Source: UBA4744 sp963718995
GTDB lineage: Bacteria; Actinomycetota; Acidimicrobiia; Spongiisociales; UBA4744
Length of the DNA stretch: 64,000 bases
Reading direction: 5' to 3'
Assembly: GCA_963718995.1 (NCBI GenBank)
Contig: CAVRAP010000012.1
Span: 67,739-131,738, forward strand
Position numbers and translations under genes: made by a program
Notes under the pieces: generated by a model
Told to the model about the DNA's origin: nothing
Seen by the model: only the letters and a program-made list of their open reading frames with translations
Database searches by the model: none
Part shown: positions 54,300 through 63,200 of the stretch, one piece after another
Layout: the number at the start of each line of letters is the position of its first letter
Position numbering within the stretch: position 1 is the stretch's first letter

Positions 54300-54463
54300 G
54301 AAGATAAACGGTTCGGCTCTGTCGGGGTTTGCGAGCCAGATTCATCAACCGGCCGTGCGGGCGAACGGCACGACCTTCCCGGCCACTCCGCACGTATCGA
54401 ACACACGATGCGGCTACAGCTTTCCTGACGACGGACCGATCTCATCGGGGAGAAACCACAGGC

Positions 54464-54485
54464 CGGGAACCGGCTTTGGTTCCCG
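54464..54485 (+). promoter_or_regulatory. Leader hairpin upstream of the DUF4349 gene
   Basis: CGGGAACC (54464-54471) and GGTTCCCG (54478-54485) form an 8-bp stem with loop GGCTTT, 33 bp before ATG 54519. It may be a leader structure or a late terminator for gpsA; there is no T-tract. The rest of 54300-54518 shows no gene. Confidence 0.4.
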
Positions 54486-54518
54486 TGCGTCCAACGGATG
54501 CACAACCCGGGAGGGTTC

Positions 54519-55880
54519 ATGACGACGCACACCAAAACGCCATTGTTGAAACTGTTCGTCCTGGCACTAGTCCTCGTGCTGGGTGCGGCCGCCTGCTCCA
54601 GCGGAGACAACGCCAATCTCGAGGCTTTCGAAGAGATCGGAGCTCCCCTCGACGGCGGAGGTTTCCCGATGGAAACGACGACCACCATGGCGTCGGAGAC
54701 CGACACCACCTCCGACGGTGATGAGCGCTCCGGCCCCACTGCCTTGGGTTCCGGTGGCGTCGAACCCGTCGTATTCCAGACTTCCGGCTTCGGGCGCGAC
54801 ATCATCTTCACGGCCGACCTGACCGTCGCCGTGCCCGACGTCACCACCGCGGGAGAGAAAGCCACCCGGGAAATCCAGACACTCGGCGGATTCCTCTTCG
54901 GGCAACGAACAACCGGGGAACCCACCCCGATGAGTGTCCTGACCTTCAAGGTCAGCCCTGATGACTTCCAGGAGGCGCTCGACCGCCTCGGGTCGATCGG
55001 CGATCTCCGCACCCAGAACGTGTCCGCCGATGACGTCACCGAGCGCATCGTCGATGTGCAGAGCCGCATCAATACTGCCGAGGCAAGCGTCGAACGGCTG
55101 CGTGCTCTGCTCGAAAGTGCGGTCGATATCAAAACCATCATCGAGCTCGAGAATGAGTTACTCGAACGCGAGACCCAACTCGAGACGATGCGCGGTTCGC
55201 TTCGCACCCTCGAGGACCAGGTTGCTCTGGCCACCATCGTGCTGACCATAACGGAGGCTGAGAGTCGCCCGGCCGTATCCCTCAACGTCACGACCTACCT
55301 CGGCCATGACGACGGGGTCTCGTGCCCGGGGAGTTCCGGGATCACCGTCGATCAAGCCGACGCCATCACGGTGTGTTTTGAGATCTTCAACGTCGGCGAC
55401 ACGTTGCTGACCGACTTCGAACTGCGCGATCCGGTCCTCGACGTCGAATTCGACGACCTCATCGTGATCTTTGGCGACCCCGGCGCCCCTATTGAGCCGG
55501 GTGAATCCATCGTCCTCGCCACGGAAACTATCGCCGAACGAAGCCTGCGCACGCAGACGACGGTGACGGCTACCCCGGTCAACGAGGACGGTGACGTCCT
55601 CTCCACCCGGAAGGCTGCCAACACGGTGACGATGTTCATTCAGGCTGTCGACCCGGGCGGGATTCCCACGTTCGCCGAGGGTCTGCAGGCAAGTTGGGAA
55701 CTGCTGGTCGATGTGGGACAGGTGCTGGTCCTGCTGGCCGGCGCGATCATCCCGTTCTTCTGGGTACCGATTCTGCTCTGGTTGGGCTGGAGGTTCATGA
55801 AGCGGCGCGCGGACAAAGGTCTAGCAAAGGCCGAACAGGCCACGGTCCCAGCAGAAACTGTTGATCCGGCCGCGGGCTAG
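54519..55880 (+). CDS. DUF4349 domain lipoprotein
   Basis: A 453-residue lipoprotein (LLKLFVLALVLVLGAAAC; lipobox GAAAC) with a DUF4349 core: VAVPDVTTAGEKATREIQTLGGFLFGQ, the coiled coil ERIVDVQSRINTAEASVERLRALLESAVDIKTIIELENELLERETQLETMRG, then LATIVLTITE. A DUF11-like Ig domain (VCFEIFNVGDTLLTDFELRDPVLDVEF) follows, then a C-terminal membrane helix (VLVLLAGAIIPFFWVPILLWLGW) and a basic tail. Having both a lipid anchor and a TM helix is typical for DUF4349. GGGAGG lies just upstream of ATG 54519. Function unknown; it overlaps the convergent NurA-like gene by 4 bp. Confidence 0.85.
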   Translation: MTTHTKTPLLKLFVLALVLVLGAAACSSGDNANLEAFEEIGAPLDGGGFPMETTTTMASETDTTSDGDERSGPTALGSGGVEPVVFQTSGFGRDIIFTADLTVAVPDVTTAGEKATREIQTLGGFLFGQRTTGEPTPMSVLTFKVSPDDFQEALDRLGSIGDLRTQNVSADDVTERIVDVQSRINTAEASVERLRALLESAVDIKTIIELENELLERETQLETMRGSLRTLEDQVALATIVLTITEAESRPAVSLNVTTYLGHDDGVSCPGSSGITVDQADAITVCFEIFNVGDTLLTDFELRDPVLDVEFDDLIVIFGDPGAPIEPGESIVLATETIAERSLRTQTTVTATPVNEDGDVLSTRKAANTVTMFIQAVDPGGIPTFAEGLQASWELLVDVGQVLVLLAGAIIPFFWVPILLWLGWRFMKRRADKGLAKAEQATVPAETVDPAAG

Positions 55881-56785
55881 CGAGCGGCGGCGACCCGCAA
55901 CGAGCGATACAACAGGCCCTGGTCGCCCAAACGGCGGCGCAGGGCCCGCTCGAGCCCACCGATCGGGTAGAGGTTCTGGGGCGCTCGCGGATCCTTGTGA
56001 CCGTGTGAGGCGAAACGCGGCAACGTGAGCGTCACGCGGTCCGCCAGTTCCGTAGCCGCCTCCGTACCAAGATCCGCCGGAGCCTCACAGCGGACTACCG
56101 ACGCCCAAGGATGGTCGGCCGGACCGGGAAGGCGCAGGTACCACGAGTAGCGGCTCCAGGCGGTCGTGGTCAGGAACAACGGAGTCCGTTGACCGGCCCC
56201 GAGATCGCCGATCACCGGCCGCAAGGCCGGCGGAAGGTACTGGACATGGTGGGTTTTCACGTACCCGACGGCACCCTTGACGTGAGCCCCGCTCAACGGG
56301 CCGTCGACAACGACGAGCGCATCGCCGGCGTGGCGAGCCGCTATCTCCTTTTCGGTTTCACCCATCCGCTGCTGGATGCCCAACCACAGCTCCTCCGGCG
56401 TGGATCCGGCCACGGCCCTGACCCCATATTCGGCGTGGCGGGTGACGATAGGAGCGGCTCCGGCCGCGGCCGTGAAGAGGCCGCGCCGCACCTCGCTGGC
56501 CACGAGTTCAGCGTGGCCGTCGCAGTGCACCGCCCCGGCGGCATAGGTGGCGCAGAGTCCGAGAGTCGCCAACCCGTCCTCTTGTGAGATCCACACGTTG
56601 GCATCGACCCGCCGCACACCGTCCACAAACAGCACCGAATCCGCTCCGTCGCCGGTGGGTGCAATCGGTGCCCACTCCCGGGCCGGTACCTCGATGTCTA
56701 CCTCCGGAACTGCGGTGGTCTCCTCGAGTTCGGCCCCGGTGGGGGTCCCGTACTCCGGAGCCCACGGTTCAACGGTGAACTTCAC
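55877..56785 (-). CDS. NurA-like nuclease domain protein
   Basis: A 302-residue protein whose layout fits the NurA 5'-3' nuclease family: an early acidic motif VLFVDGVRRVDANVW, a middle Asp motif ALVVVDGPLSG and the VGYVKTHHVQYLPP segment. GTG 56785 overlaps the sbcC TGA (GTGA), so it is translated with sbcC. In archaea NurA works with Rad50-Mre11 and HerA in double-strand-break end resection; here it is joined to the bacterial equivalents SbcC and SbcD, supporting a resection role. No HerA-like helicase is in the window. Family assignment rests on motif spacing and context. Confidence 0.62.
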   Translation of the reverse strand: MKFTVEPWAPEYGTPTGAELEETTAVPEVDIEVPAREWAPIAPTGDGADSVLFVDGVRRVDANVWISQEDGLATLGLCATYAAGAVHCDGHAELVASEVRRGLFTAAAGAAPIVTRHAEYGVRAVAGSTPEELWLGIQQRMGETEKEIAARHAGDALVVVDGPLSGAHVKGAVGYVKTHHVQYLPPALRPVIGDLGAGQRTPLFLTTTAWSRYSWYLRLPGPADHPWASVVRCEAPADLGTEAATELADRVTLTLPRFASHGHKDPRAPQNLYPIGGLERALRRRLGDQGLLYRSLRVAAAR

Positions 56786-59157
56786 AGCTCCACCCTCTCT
56801 ACTGTCGCCGTGCCGGAACCTTTGCGCACCTCGAACCGAACCGGGACCTGCTCGGCCAGCTCCCGGACATGGGTGACAATCCCGACGGTCCGCCCGCGCG
56901 CGCCGAGTTCCTGGATCACGTGGGCGACCGTATCCAGCGTTTCTGCATCCAGTGTGCCGAAACCCTCATCGAGGAAGACCGACTCGAGCCGGCTGCCGCC
57001 GTGGACCGACATGGACGCAAGCTGTTCGGCCAGAGAAAGAGCCAGGGCAAGAGAAACCAGGAAGGTCTCACCTCCGGAAAGCGTCTTGACCAGCCGGGCT
57101 TCGTTGGCGTTGCGGTGGTCAACCACCCGAAAGTCCCTCCTCACTACTTCCAGTGAATAAGCCCCATCGGCCAGCTCATCGAGCAGCCCATTCGCACCGG
57201 CCACCAGAGCTGCCAGGGCTTCCTCCATCAACCAGGCCTCGAATCCGGTGGCCGACAGATGCCTGCCAAGGCTCTTGGCCAGTTCGGCAGACTCTGTGGT
57301 GGTGGCCATGGTCGCTCGGATTTCGCCGGAGCGAACCATCGCCTTGCGCAGAGCATCCAGTTCTTGAGTCGCCGCGGCCAGGGCATCAACGATGACGTCT
57401 CGCATTGGCCGGCCCTCGAGATTGAGGCCTTCCTTTTCGACGAGGGCGGTGAGGGAACCCTCCTGCTCGCTCAACTGGCGCTGCAGATCCTCGATCAGGT
57501 GTTCGGCTGCGGCGGATTCAGCGGTCAATCGGGAAATTGTCGCGCTCGCCCAATCTCGAAGCTCTTTCCAATCGGCGGCCAGATCCACTCGCTCGGGAGC
57601 CGGGGGCTCGAGTGACGCAATCCGGTCGCGGCTCTGATCGAAACTCCTTCGGGCTGCTGCGGTTTCAACTTCGATGGCATCCACCTTCATCCGAACCCTG
57701 CCGATGGCTTGAACCGCCTGATCGGCAGCACGTCGCGCGCCATCCAGAGCAGAGTCTGCGGTGGCGATCTCAGCCATGATCTCCACGGCCTTTTCCAGGT
57801 CGGGAGCATCGGCGAGATCCCTCTCGGAGCTCTCGATTCGGGCGGCCAGATCTGCCAACCGGGCCTCTTCCGTCGCCAATCTCTTGCCGATGGTCGCATC
57901 TCCGCCTCGCGCCGTTTTCTCTGCGAGCAAGGCAGCCTCCAGGGCGGCCTCAGCGGCCTTTAGTGCGGGTGGGGGCTCACCGGCCGGGACGTGCTCAACC
58001 GGGTTCCGGCAGACGGGACACGGTTCGCCTGCGACCAGGGTGGCGGTCAGCGTGTGCGCGGCATGCCTGCGGCTCAACGATGCAAGGTCCCGGCGGGCGG
58101 CCTTCGTGACGGCCTCAGCGGATGTGTGTCTCTCGGCCGCGTCGATCGCCTCCTGGGAGCTCTTGTCCCGCTCCCCTGTGAGTCGCCGCTTCGCTTCCCG
58201 GTCGGCGGCGAGGGCACGGTGCAAACCGACGACCCGCTCAATCTCAGTAGCAGCCGGGAGAGCTTTCCGGGTTGTTTCGACCTTCTCGAGGTGTTCGCGG
58301 GCCGCGGTCGCTTCCTCGCCGGCTTTCTCCGCTGCCTCTCGAGCCTCCGTCAATCGGGTAGCCAGCGCCTGGATACCTTCGGGGACCTCGACCGATTGCA
58401 GCTGAGCAATGGAAGCACGAGCCCGGGTCGTGGTATCGGAAACGACACCAATCCGGTCCCGCAGTTCCTTGAGCTCCGGCTCCGCTGCTTCGACCTTCTT
58501 CGTCAGAGCCTGAAGACGAGAGACCTTCTGTTCGGCTACTTTCGTTGCTTCTGGCGTTGCCGAGGCAAGCTCCTCCAGCTGCGTTTGCAGTACCTGTGCT
58601 TTCGCATCGGCGGCCGCTTTCCGCTGTTTGGCCAGGTCACGCATGTGCTCATACACACCCAGATCGAGAAGTTCCCGAAGGAGCTTCTGGCGATCCGCAG
58701 GACGATCGTGAAGAAAGGCGGCAAACTGTCCCTGCGGCAGCACCACCGATTTGGTGAAGTGGTCGTAACCCAGTCCTAGTAATCGTCCGATGGTCTCGGT
58801 GACCTCGTCTGCGGTCCCGGCCAATACCTCACCGTCCCGCTCCAGCCGCGCTTCGGCCGTTGAGGCACCGGTTTTCGTCCTGCGTACCACCCGGGCAACG
58901 GTGTAGTCGGTCCCCTCCAGGGAGAATTGAAACCGAACCCGGGCTTCCAATTTGCCGAGCGACACGATCGGCGCCACATCGCGCTGGCCGATCCGCGGCA
59001 CCGACCCGTAGAGCGCAAACACGATCGCGTCGATCAGTGAGCTCTTCCCGGACCCGGTCGGCCCGGTCAGCGCGAAGAGATCGGCCCCCCGAAAGTCGAC
59101 CGTGACCGGATCACGGAACGCGGTAAACCCGGAGATCTCCAGCTGTTTAGGTCTCAT
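56782..59157 (-). CDS. sbcC: DNA repair exonuclease ATPase subunit SbcC (Rad50-like)
   Basis: A 791-residue SMC-type ATPase: N-terminal Walker A LTGPTGSGKSSLIDAIVFALYG, Q-loop VVLPQGQFAAFL, two long coiled-coil arms (~190-380 and ~440-640) meeting at a zinc hook CPVCRNP, and the C-terminal signature KTLSGGETFLVSLALALSLAE with Walker B ESVFLDEGFGTLD. With SbcD it cleaves DNA ends and hairpins. It is somewhat shorter than E. coli SbcC (1,048). ATG 59157 is chosen because it begins MRPKQLEISGFTAFRD; it overlaps the sbcD stop by 11 bp. Confidence 0.93.
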   Translation of the reverse strand: MRPKQLEISGFTAFRDPVTVDFRGADLFALTGPTGSGKSSLIDAIVFALYGSVPRIGQRDVAPIVSLGKLEARVRFQFSLEGTDYTVARVVRRTKTGASTAEARLERDGEVLAGTADEVTETIGRLLGLGYDHFTKSVVLPQGQFAAFLHDRPADRQKLLRELLDLGVYEHMRDLAKQRKAAADAKAQVLQTQLEELASATPEATKVAEQKVSRLQALTKKVEAAEPELKELRDRIGVVSDTTTRARASIAQLQSVEVPEGIQALATRLTEAREAAEKAGEEATAAREHLEKVETTRKALPAATEIERVVGLHRALAADREAKRRLTGERDKSSQEAIDAAERHTSAEAVTKAARRDLASLSRRHAAHTLTATLVAGEPCPVCRNPVEHVPAGEPPPALKAAEAALEAALLAEKTARGGDATIGKRLATEEARLADLAARIESSERDLADAPDLEKAVEIMAEIATADSALDGARRAADQAVQAIGRVRMKVDAIEVETAAARRSFDQSRDRIASLEPPAPERVDLAADWKELRDWASATISRLTAESAAAEHLIEDLQRQLSEQEGSLTALVEKEGLNLEGRPMRDVIVDALAAATQELDALRKAMVRSGEIRATMATTTESAELAKSLGRHLSATGFEAWLMEEALAALVAGANGLLDELADGAYSLEVVRRDFRVVDHRNANEARLVKTLSGGETFLVSLALALSLAEQLASMSVHGGSRLESVFLDEGFGTLDAETLDTVAHVIQELGARGRTVGIVTHVRELAEQVPVRFEVRKGSGTATVERVEL

Positions 59158-60290
59158 GCGACTCTGCCAGTAGTTCGTCGAAGAGCGCAACCAAACGTTC
59201 GTCGAGCGCGTTCTTCTGGGTCAGGTACTCCGTGAACAAATCATGGGGAGGCCTCCCCAGCCTGACGGGAGGCAGAGATTCCCGAGCTGCTTCAGGATCT
59301 GCAATGGTCACATCCACCGCATCCGGGAACAGCTCTCGTACTTCGTCGGCCAATCCGACCCGGGCCGTCTCCTCCAATTCGATTCGTAGGTAGGCATCGC
59401 CGACCTCATCTTGGAGGGCAACGATCTGGTCCAGAGTCCCGCGGCAGGCGAAGCAGGCGGCGCCCGGCCGACAACGGCACTTCCCTGACGCGGGCCGGCA
59501 TGCCGGGTTCGGCTTCGACCAGCAAGACCGCCTTGTGGTCCTCGCTCTCTCCGAAGTCCATCTGGAGCGGCGACCCCGAATACCAAACCGGTCCAGGAGC
59601 AGGCACTTTCTGCGGCCGGTGCAGATGACCGAGCGCGACGTACGACAGTGATCCGTCGAACGCCTGGGACGAGACGGCGTAGTCGAAAATGGTGTGGGCG
59701 GAGCGCTCTCCCCCGCCCAGGGTGCCCCCGGCCACCATCAAGTGGGCAACGACCAGGTTCACGTGGTCGAGGGAGATGCCCTCCGTCAGCTTGGCAATCA
59801 CCCCGGCCAGACGGCCGGCGTACTTGCCTCCGTGCTGGTCAGGGTCGAGCGCCATCAGATCGCCTGCCGACACGATCGCACGTTGGCTCACAAAGGGAAC
59901 CAGCGCGATCCGAGCCGTCTCGCCGGACCCGGTATCGACCGTGATAACGCCCCCGTCATCCGGTCGCTTGAGGGTGGATCCCACCTGGACTCTGCCCAGC
60001 TCGAGGAGCGGGGCAACCGCTTCCAACCGGCGAGGATGGTCGTGATTGCCTGCCACAGCTACCACCGGAGCGATGTCGGCGAGGTCGAGCAGGGCCCGGA
60101 AGACGATCTGCTCGGACTCCGCAGAAGGGGCGACCACATCGAACAGGTCGCCGGCCACCAGGACCAGGTCGACACGCTCGGATTCTGCAATGCCCGCTAT
60201 CTCGGCCAGCACGGCCCGGTGCTCATCTGCCCGGCTGCGGCCGCGAATGGTGCGACCGACGTGCCAGTCGGAGGTGTGGAGGATCTTCAC
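59147..60290 (-). CDS. sbcD: DNA repair nuclease subunit SbcD (Mre11-like); one frameshift near 59440
   Basis: Residues from ATG 60290 show all calcineurin-like metal motifs: TSDWHVGRTI, VAGDLFDVVAPS, VAGNHDHPRR, VVAHLMVAGG and LGHLHRPQ. After LSAGRRLLRLPR the frame shifts near 59440; the other frame continues TLDQIVALQDEVGDAYLRIELEETARVGLADEVRELFPDA to TAA at 59147, the expected capping/ATPase-binding tail. Restored length is about 380 residues, normal for SbcD. It is the first gene of the sbcD-sbcC-nurA-like operon. Confidence 0.87.
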
Positions 60291-60353
60291 GATGGCGATG
60301 GTACCGGTCGCCTACGACGAGTCGGGCTCTTGGGTCCCGCGTCTCCGACGGAT

Positions 60354-60743
60354 TCAGCGAACCGGCGCGATTTCGGGTTTGAGGAATAGGAAGTATCCAT
60401 ATCCGACCGCGAGGAGCAGATAGACCGCCACAGTTGACCACCCCAGCCCATTGAAGACGCCGGAGGCCTGCGCAGCCACGGAAACGATCGCACCGATGGA
60501 GTCCTGGATGAAGAACGCCAGAGCAAGCGTCAGAAGGAAGTCCTCTGAAGGCGATGATCTCGCAACGAAAGCGAGGGCTCCAAACGCAAGATACGCAGCT
60601 CCGGCCAGCTGTGTCATGGCCGCTCCGGCCGGCGTCAGTTCGACGCCGTAGATGGACAGAAACCAATTCGGGACGAGCAGGCACATCGTGCCGAAAAGGG
60701 TCGAGATTGGAACATTGATCGTGAACAGGGTTCGCAGGTTCAT
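60354..60743 (-). CDS. Four-helix membrane protein, unknown function
   Basis: A 129-residue protein with four membrane helices (FTINVPISTLFGTMCLLVPNWFL; AAMTQLAGAAYLAFGALAFVA; FLLTLALAFFIQDSIGAIVSVAAQ; STVAVYLLLAVGYGYFLFL). It resembles small DUF4345-type or DoxX-like proteins only in layout. AAGGAGGGG lies about eight bases before ATG 60743. No function is inferred. Confidence 0.75.
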   Translation of the reverse strand: MNLRTLFTINVPISTLFGTMCLLVPNWFLSIYGVELTPAGAAMTQLAGAAYLAFGALAFVARSSPSEDFLLTLALAFFIQDSIGAIVSVAAQASGVFNGLGWSTVAVYLLLAVGYGYFLFLKPEIAPVR

Positions 60744-60859
60744 CGTTGGTCCCCTCCTTGGATTCAGGTGGGTGCGGTTCGTCCGGTTTCCTAGAGACAC
60801 CCTGCAGGCAGGTTCGGGCTGCCGCTAGAGGCCGAAGCCCCAAACCGGGGGGTCGCCGA

Positions 60860-61537
60860 TCAGGTTGCGACGGGATCCGAACGGATGGGAGCTTCCTTCG
60901 ATCGGCGCTCATCATCACGGCGCAGGTGGAGGGCAATGAGGACACTGGTGACGGCCGCCCAGGCACACCAGAGGGATGCCAAGTTGCTGGAGAGCAGCCA
61001 TCCGATCAGGACCACGGCCGGAAGATTGATCACGCCGAAAACCACGATACGGCGATGGCTGGAGATCAGCAGCGGGAAGCAGGTCACCACAACGTAGAGC
61101 GCACCGAGCAAGGGGCTATAACCCGGCCCGGTGTCGTAGGCGAGGCAACAACCCTCGACTCCGGCGCCTACCGGCCCTGTTACTACACCGGCCATGTAGA
61201 ACGCGGCGACACCTGCCCCGATGACCACGAGGCGCACAAGCCATCGTCGTCGCAGCCCTTCCGGCTCGATGGCCAGGATCGCCATGGGAACGAGGATCGG
61301 GAGTACCCCCAGGGCGATCGCCAGGTAGAGCCAGACGGCAGCCTGACTCACATACTCAGGGACCCGGCCGGCTTCGCCCCACCAGACAAAGGTCTCGACG
61401 AGCAGGTGGGCGCCCAGCAACAACGGGAGAGCTGCCAGGGGGTATTCCTTGGTCTCGCGGACATGGCGCAAGGCATCGATACCGACACCGCTCACCACGA
61501 TCCCGGCGACAATGTCGGCCTCAGGCGAGAAGCACAT
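60860..61537 (-). CDS. DUF6629-type membrane protein
   Basis: A 225-residue protein starting MCFSPEADIVAGIVVSGVGIDALRHV, an N-terminus typical of DUF6629 family proteins, which is why ATG 61537 is chosen over 61567. It has about seven hydrophobic segments, with conserved-looking polar positions in LLLGAHLLVETFVWWGE and a CCLAYD motif. Function unknown. It runs in the same direction as the four-helix protein gene, 116 bp upstream of it. Confidence 0.75.
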   Translation of the reverse strand: MCFSPEADIVAGIVVSGVGIDALRHVRETKEYPLAALPLLLGAHLLVETFVWWGEAGRVPEYVSQAAVWLYLAIALGVLPILVPMAILAIEPEGLRRRWLVRLVVIGAGVAAFYMAGVVTGPVGAGVEGCCLAYDTGPGYSPLLGALYVVVTCFPLLISSHRRIVVFGVINLPAVVLIGWLLSSNLASLWCAWAAVTSVLIALHLRRDDERRSKEAPIRSDPVAT

Positions 61538-61789
61538 GATCCCGCTCAATACAGCCCATGAATCCAACGCTAGATGCCGCGCTCACGATCAACAAGGGTC
61601 ATGAGGCCCGCTTTACGTGACCTTGGTCCATGACGAGGACCGTGCTTCATATCTGATCTGTTCGACCCAGCCCCGTCATGAGGGTTTCGACTAGCATCGC
61701 CTGCCCCAAGGGGGTCAAGCCGTCGAGAGACCAGTGCCCCGCTGATCTGGGATCGCCCGAGGTGATCCCGCAACAAAGGAGCGCTGCGT

Positions 61790-62339
61790 ATGTCCCCGAA
61801 AAGACGGTTCACGATTCTCTTGTGTATCTCGATGCTCGCCTTTGCTTCGTGCGGCGGTGATGACGCAGGCACCAATGAAACCACGACGACCACGGTCCCT
61901 GGGGATGTTGACACGACGGCCGCATCCACCACCAGCACGGAAACCCCAAACGAGACCACAACGACCACAATCGTCGGCATCGGGCAACGGGAACATCGAA
62001 CTAGTTTTCGATGACGGACGGTCGTGGACATTGGAAGGATCGTGTGTCTACACGCCCAACAACTCGGGGCCCGCATCCGCTCTCTGGAGTATCGAAGGCG
62101 AGGCGGCCGATGGCGCGAGCTTCGGAGTCATCATGGCCTTCCCATTCGATCCGGCCAACAACACTCCCGTACTCATCGGAACCATGGTCGATGCCGACGA
62201 AAACGTCTTTGTGGTGGTCGAGTCAGAGGACGTATCGGACGGATCGAATCTGATCCTCAACCTGGGTCTCTACGACAACGTCTTCAGAGAAGTGGGCGAC
62301 CCGATCGACATCACAGCAACCGTCAGCTGCAGATACTGA
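61790..62339 (+). CDS. Hypothetical lipoprotein; one frameshift near 61975
   Basis: The first block from ATG 61790 (AAAGGAG upstream) has a lipoprotein signal (RRFTILLCISMLAFASC) and a Thr-rich linker (~25-65). Near 61975 the frame changes and a ~120-residue domain follows (SGNGNIELVFDDGRSWTLEGSCVYTPNN ... GVIMAFPFDPANNTPVLIGTMVDADENVFVV ... ITATVSCRY) to TGA at 62339. The domain holds two Cys. Total length would be about 182 residues. No family recognised; the architecture is the same as several other lipoproteins here. Confidence 0.72.
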
Positions 62340-62431
62340 TCAACGCAATCGGGCGCGCCAGATACGGGAGCCGTTCCTTATCGGCGCACATGGCGGCTGG
62401 ATCCGGGGGCAGGATGCACGTGCTGCGTTCG

Positions 62432-62794
62432 TCAGCTTTGAACTGCGGCCTTCTGTTTCAGGAGGGCGGAGATCCTCTGGCGAGTGACGCCGAACAACCC
62501 TGCGATTGTTTCGATCGTGAGCCCTGCGGCGCGTAGCGCCAACGCTTCGGTAGCCCGGAATTCGGCGCCGGCAGTCTCGAGGGTTGCCATGTTGATCGAT
62601 AACAGTTCGACCATCCGGGGGGACGCTTCGTTTACTACAAGGTCAACCAGGTCATCCCCAGCTTGAAGTCGCTCCCGGAGGTGGCGGGCTCGATGCTGCA
62701 GCTGGCGGCTGCGTTCGACGTTGGCTTCGGCGGCACCCTCGATGTTGGTCAGGGCTGTGAGGAGTCGCCGGGTGGGCTCATCGTGTGTGTCCAT
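62432..62794 (-). CDS. Small HTH protein, putative regulator
   Basis: A 120-residue protein from ATG 62794 (MDTHDEPTRRLLTAL). The first ~85 residues are helical and probably dimerising (TRRLLTALTNIEGAAEANVERSRQLQHRARHLRERL). The last ~30 form a helix-turn-helix (ALALRAAGLTIETIAGLFGVTRQRISALLKQK) like sigma region 4 or Tn3-type HTH domains. It is divergent from a small PLDc_N membrane protein gene across a perfect inverted repeat holding both -35 boxes, so autoregulation plus control of that gene is inferred. The message may be leaderless: TTCACT ends six bases before the ATG. Confidence 0.72.
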   Translation of the reverse strand: MDTHDEPTRRLLTALTNIEGAAEANVERSRQLQHRARHLRERLQAGDDLVDLVVNEASPRMVELLSINMATLETAGAEFRATEALALRAAGLTIETIAGLFGVTRQRISALLKQKAAVQS

Positions 62795-62823
62795 ACGCAG
62801 AGTGAAGCAGCTCCAGATGGCAG

Positions 62824-62879
62824 TGTCAATAGCCGTAGCAGCAATGGCTATTGACATACCAACATGCGAACCGTATGCT
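62824..62879. promoter_or_regulatory. Symmetric divergent promoter-operator
   Basis: TGTCAATAGCC (62824-62834) and GGCTATTGACA (62846-62856) are perfect inverted copies 11 bp apart. The right arm supplies the -35 TTGACA of a rightward promoter with 17-bp spacing to TATGCT (62874-62879). The left arm supplies TTGACA for a leftward promoter with 17-bp spacing to TTCACT (62802-62807). A protein binding the GGCTATTGACA arms would cover both -35 boxes; the HTH protein at 62432-62794 is the natural candidate. Confidence 0.72.
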
Positions 62880-62923
62880 CCCCCGAAACAGCTGCGCTGT
62901 GCCGTTAACAAAAAGGAGTAGAC

Positions 62924-63155
62924 ATGGACGTTTCAGCTTTCGGGGCTCTCATCGTGTTGGCGGTGTTGGCCGGCCTGGTGCTCTTCTTAATGGCGCTCGT
63001 CGACCTCCTCCGGCGGCCAACCGAGACATGGGAGTCGAGCGGTCAGACATGAACTCGTCTGGGCACTGGTCGTCATCTTCGTGGCGCTTCTTGGGCCCAT
63101 GCTCTACCTGTTGATGGCGCGCCCGGCCCTCGACAACGCGCCTGTTCGAGCCTAA
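62924..63155 (+). CDS. Small PLDc_N-like membrane protein; one frameshift near 63050
   Basis: ATG 62924 has an excellent AAGGAG site. The first helix (ALIVLAVLAGLVLFLMALVDLLRR) is followed by a polar stretch; near 63050 the frame changes and continues LVWALVVIFVALLGPMLYLLMARPALDNAPVRA to TAA at 63155. Together they give the two-helix phospholipase-D-nuclease N-terminal-like (PLDc_N) fold of ~75 residues. In the unshifted frame only 42 residues are made. It is driven by the TTGACA-N17-TATGCT promoter at 62851-62879 and is divergent from the HTH gene. Confidence 0.65.
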
Positions 63156-63200
63156 TCCCAGCTTCTGAGGGCCTGCCCGGGGAGCCCGGAGCCGGCGAGA

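Noticed and set aside
54230..55291. 353-codon minus-strand frame opposite the DUF4349 gene
   Set aside because: Ser/Arg/Val-rich antisense composition; the plus strand encodes a convincing lipoprotein.
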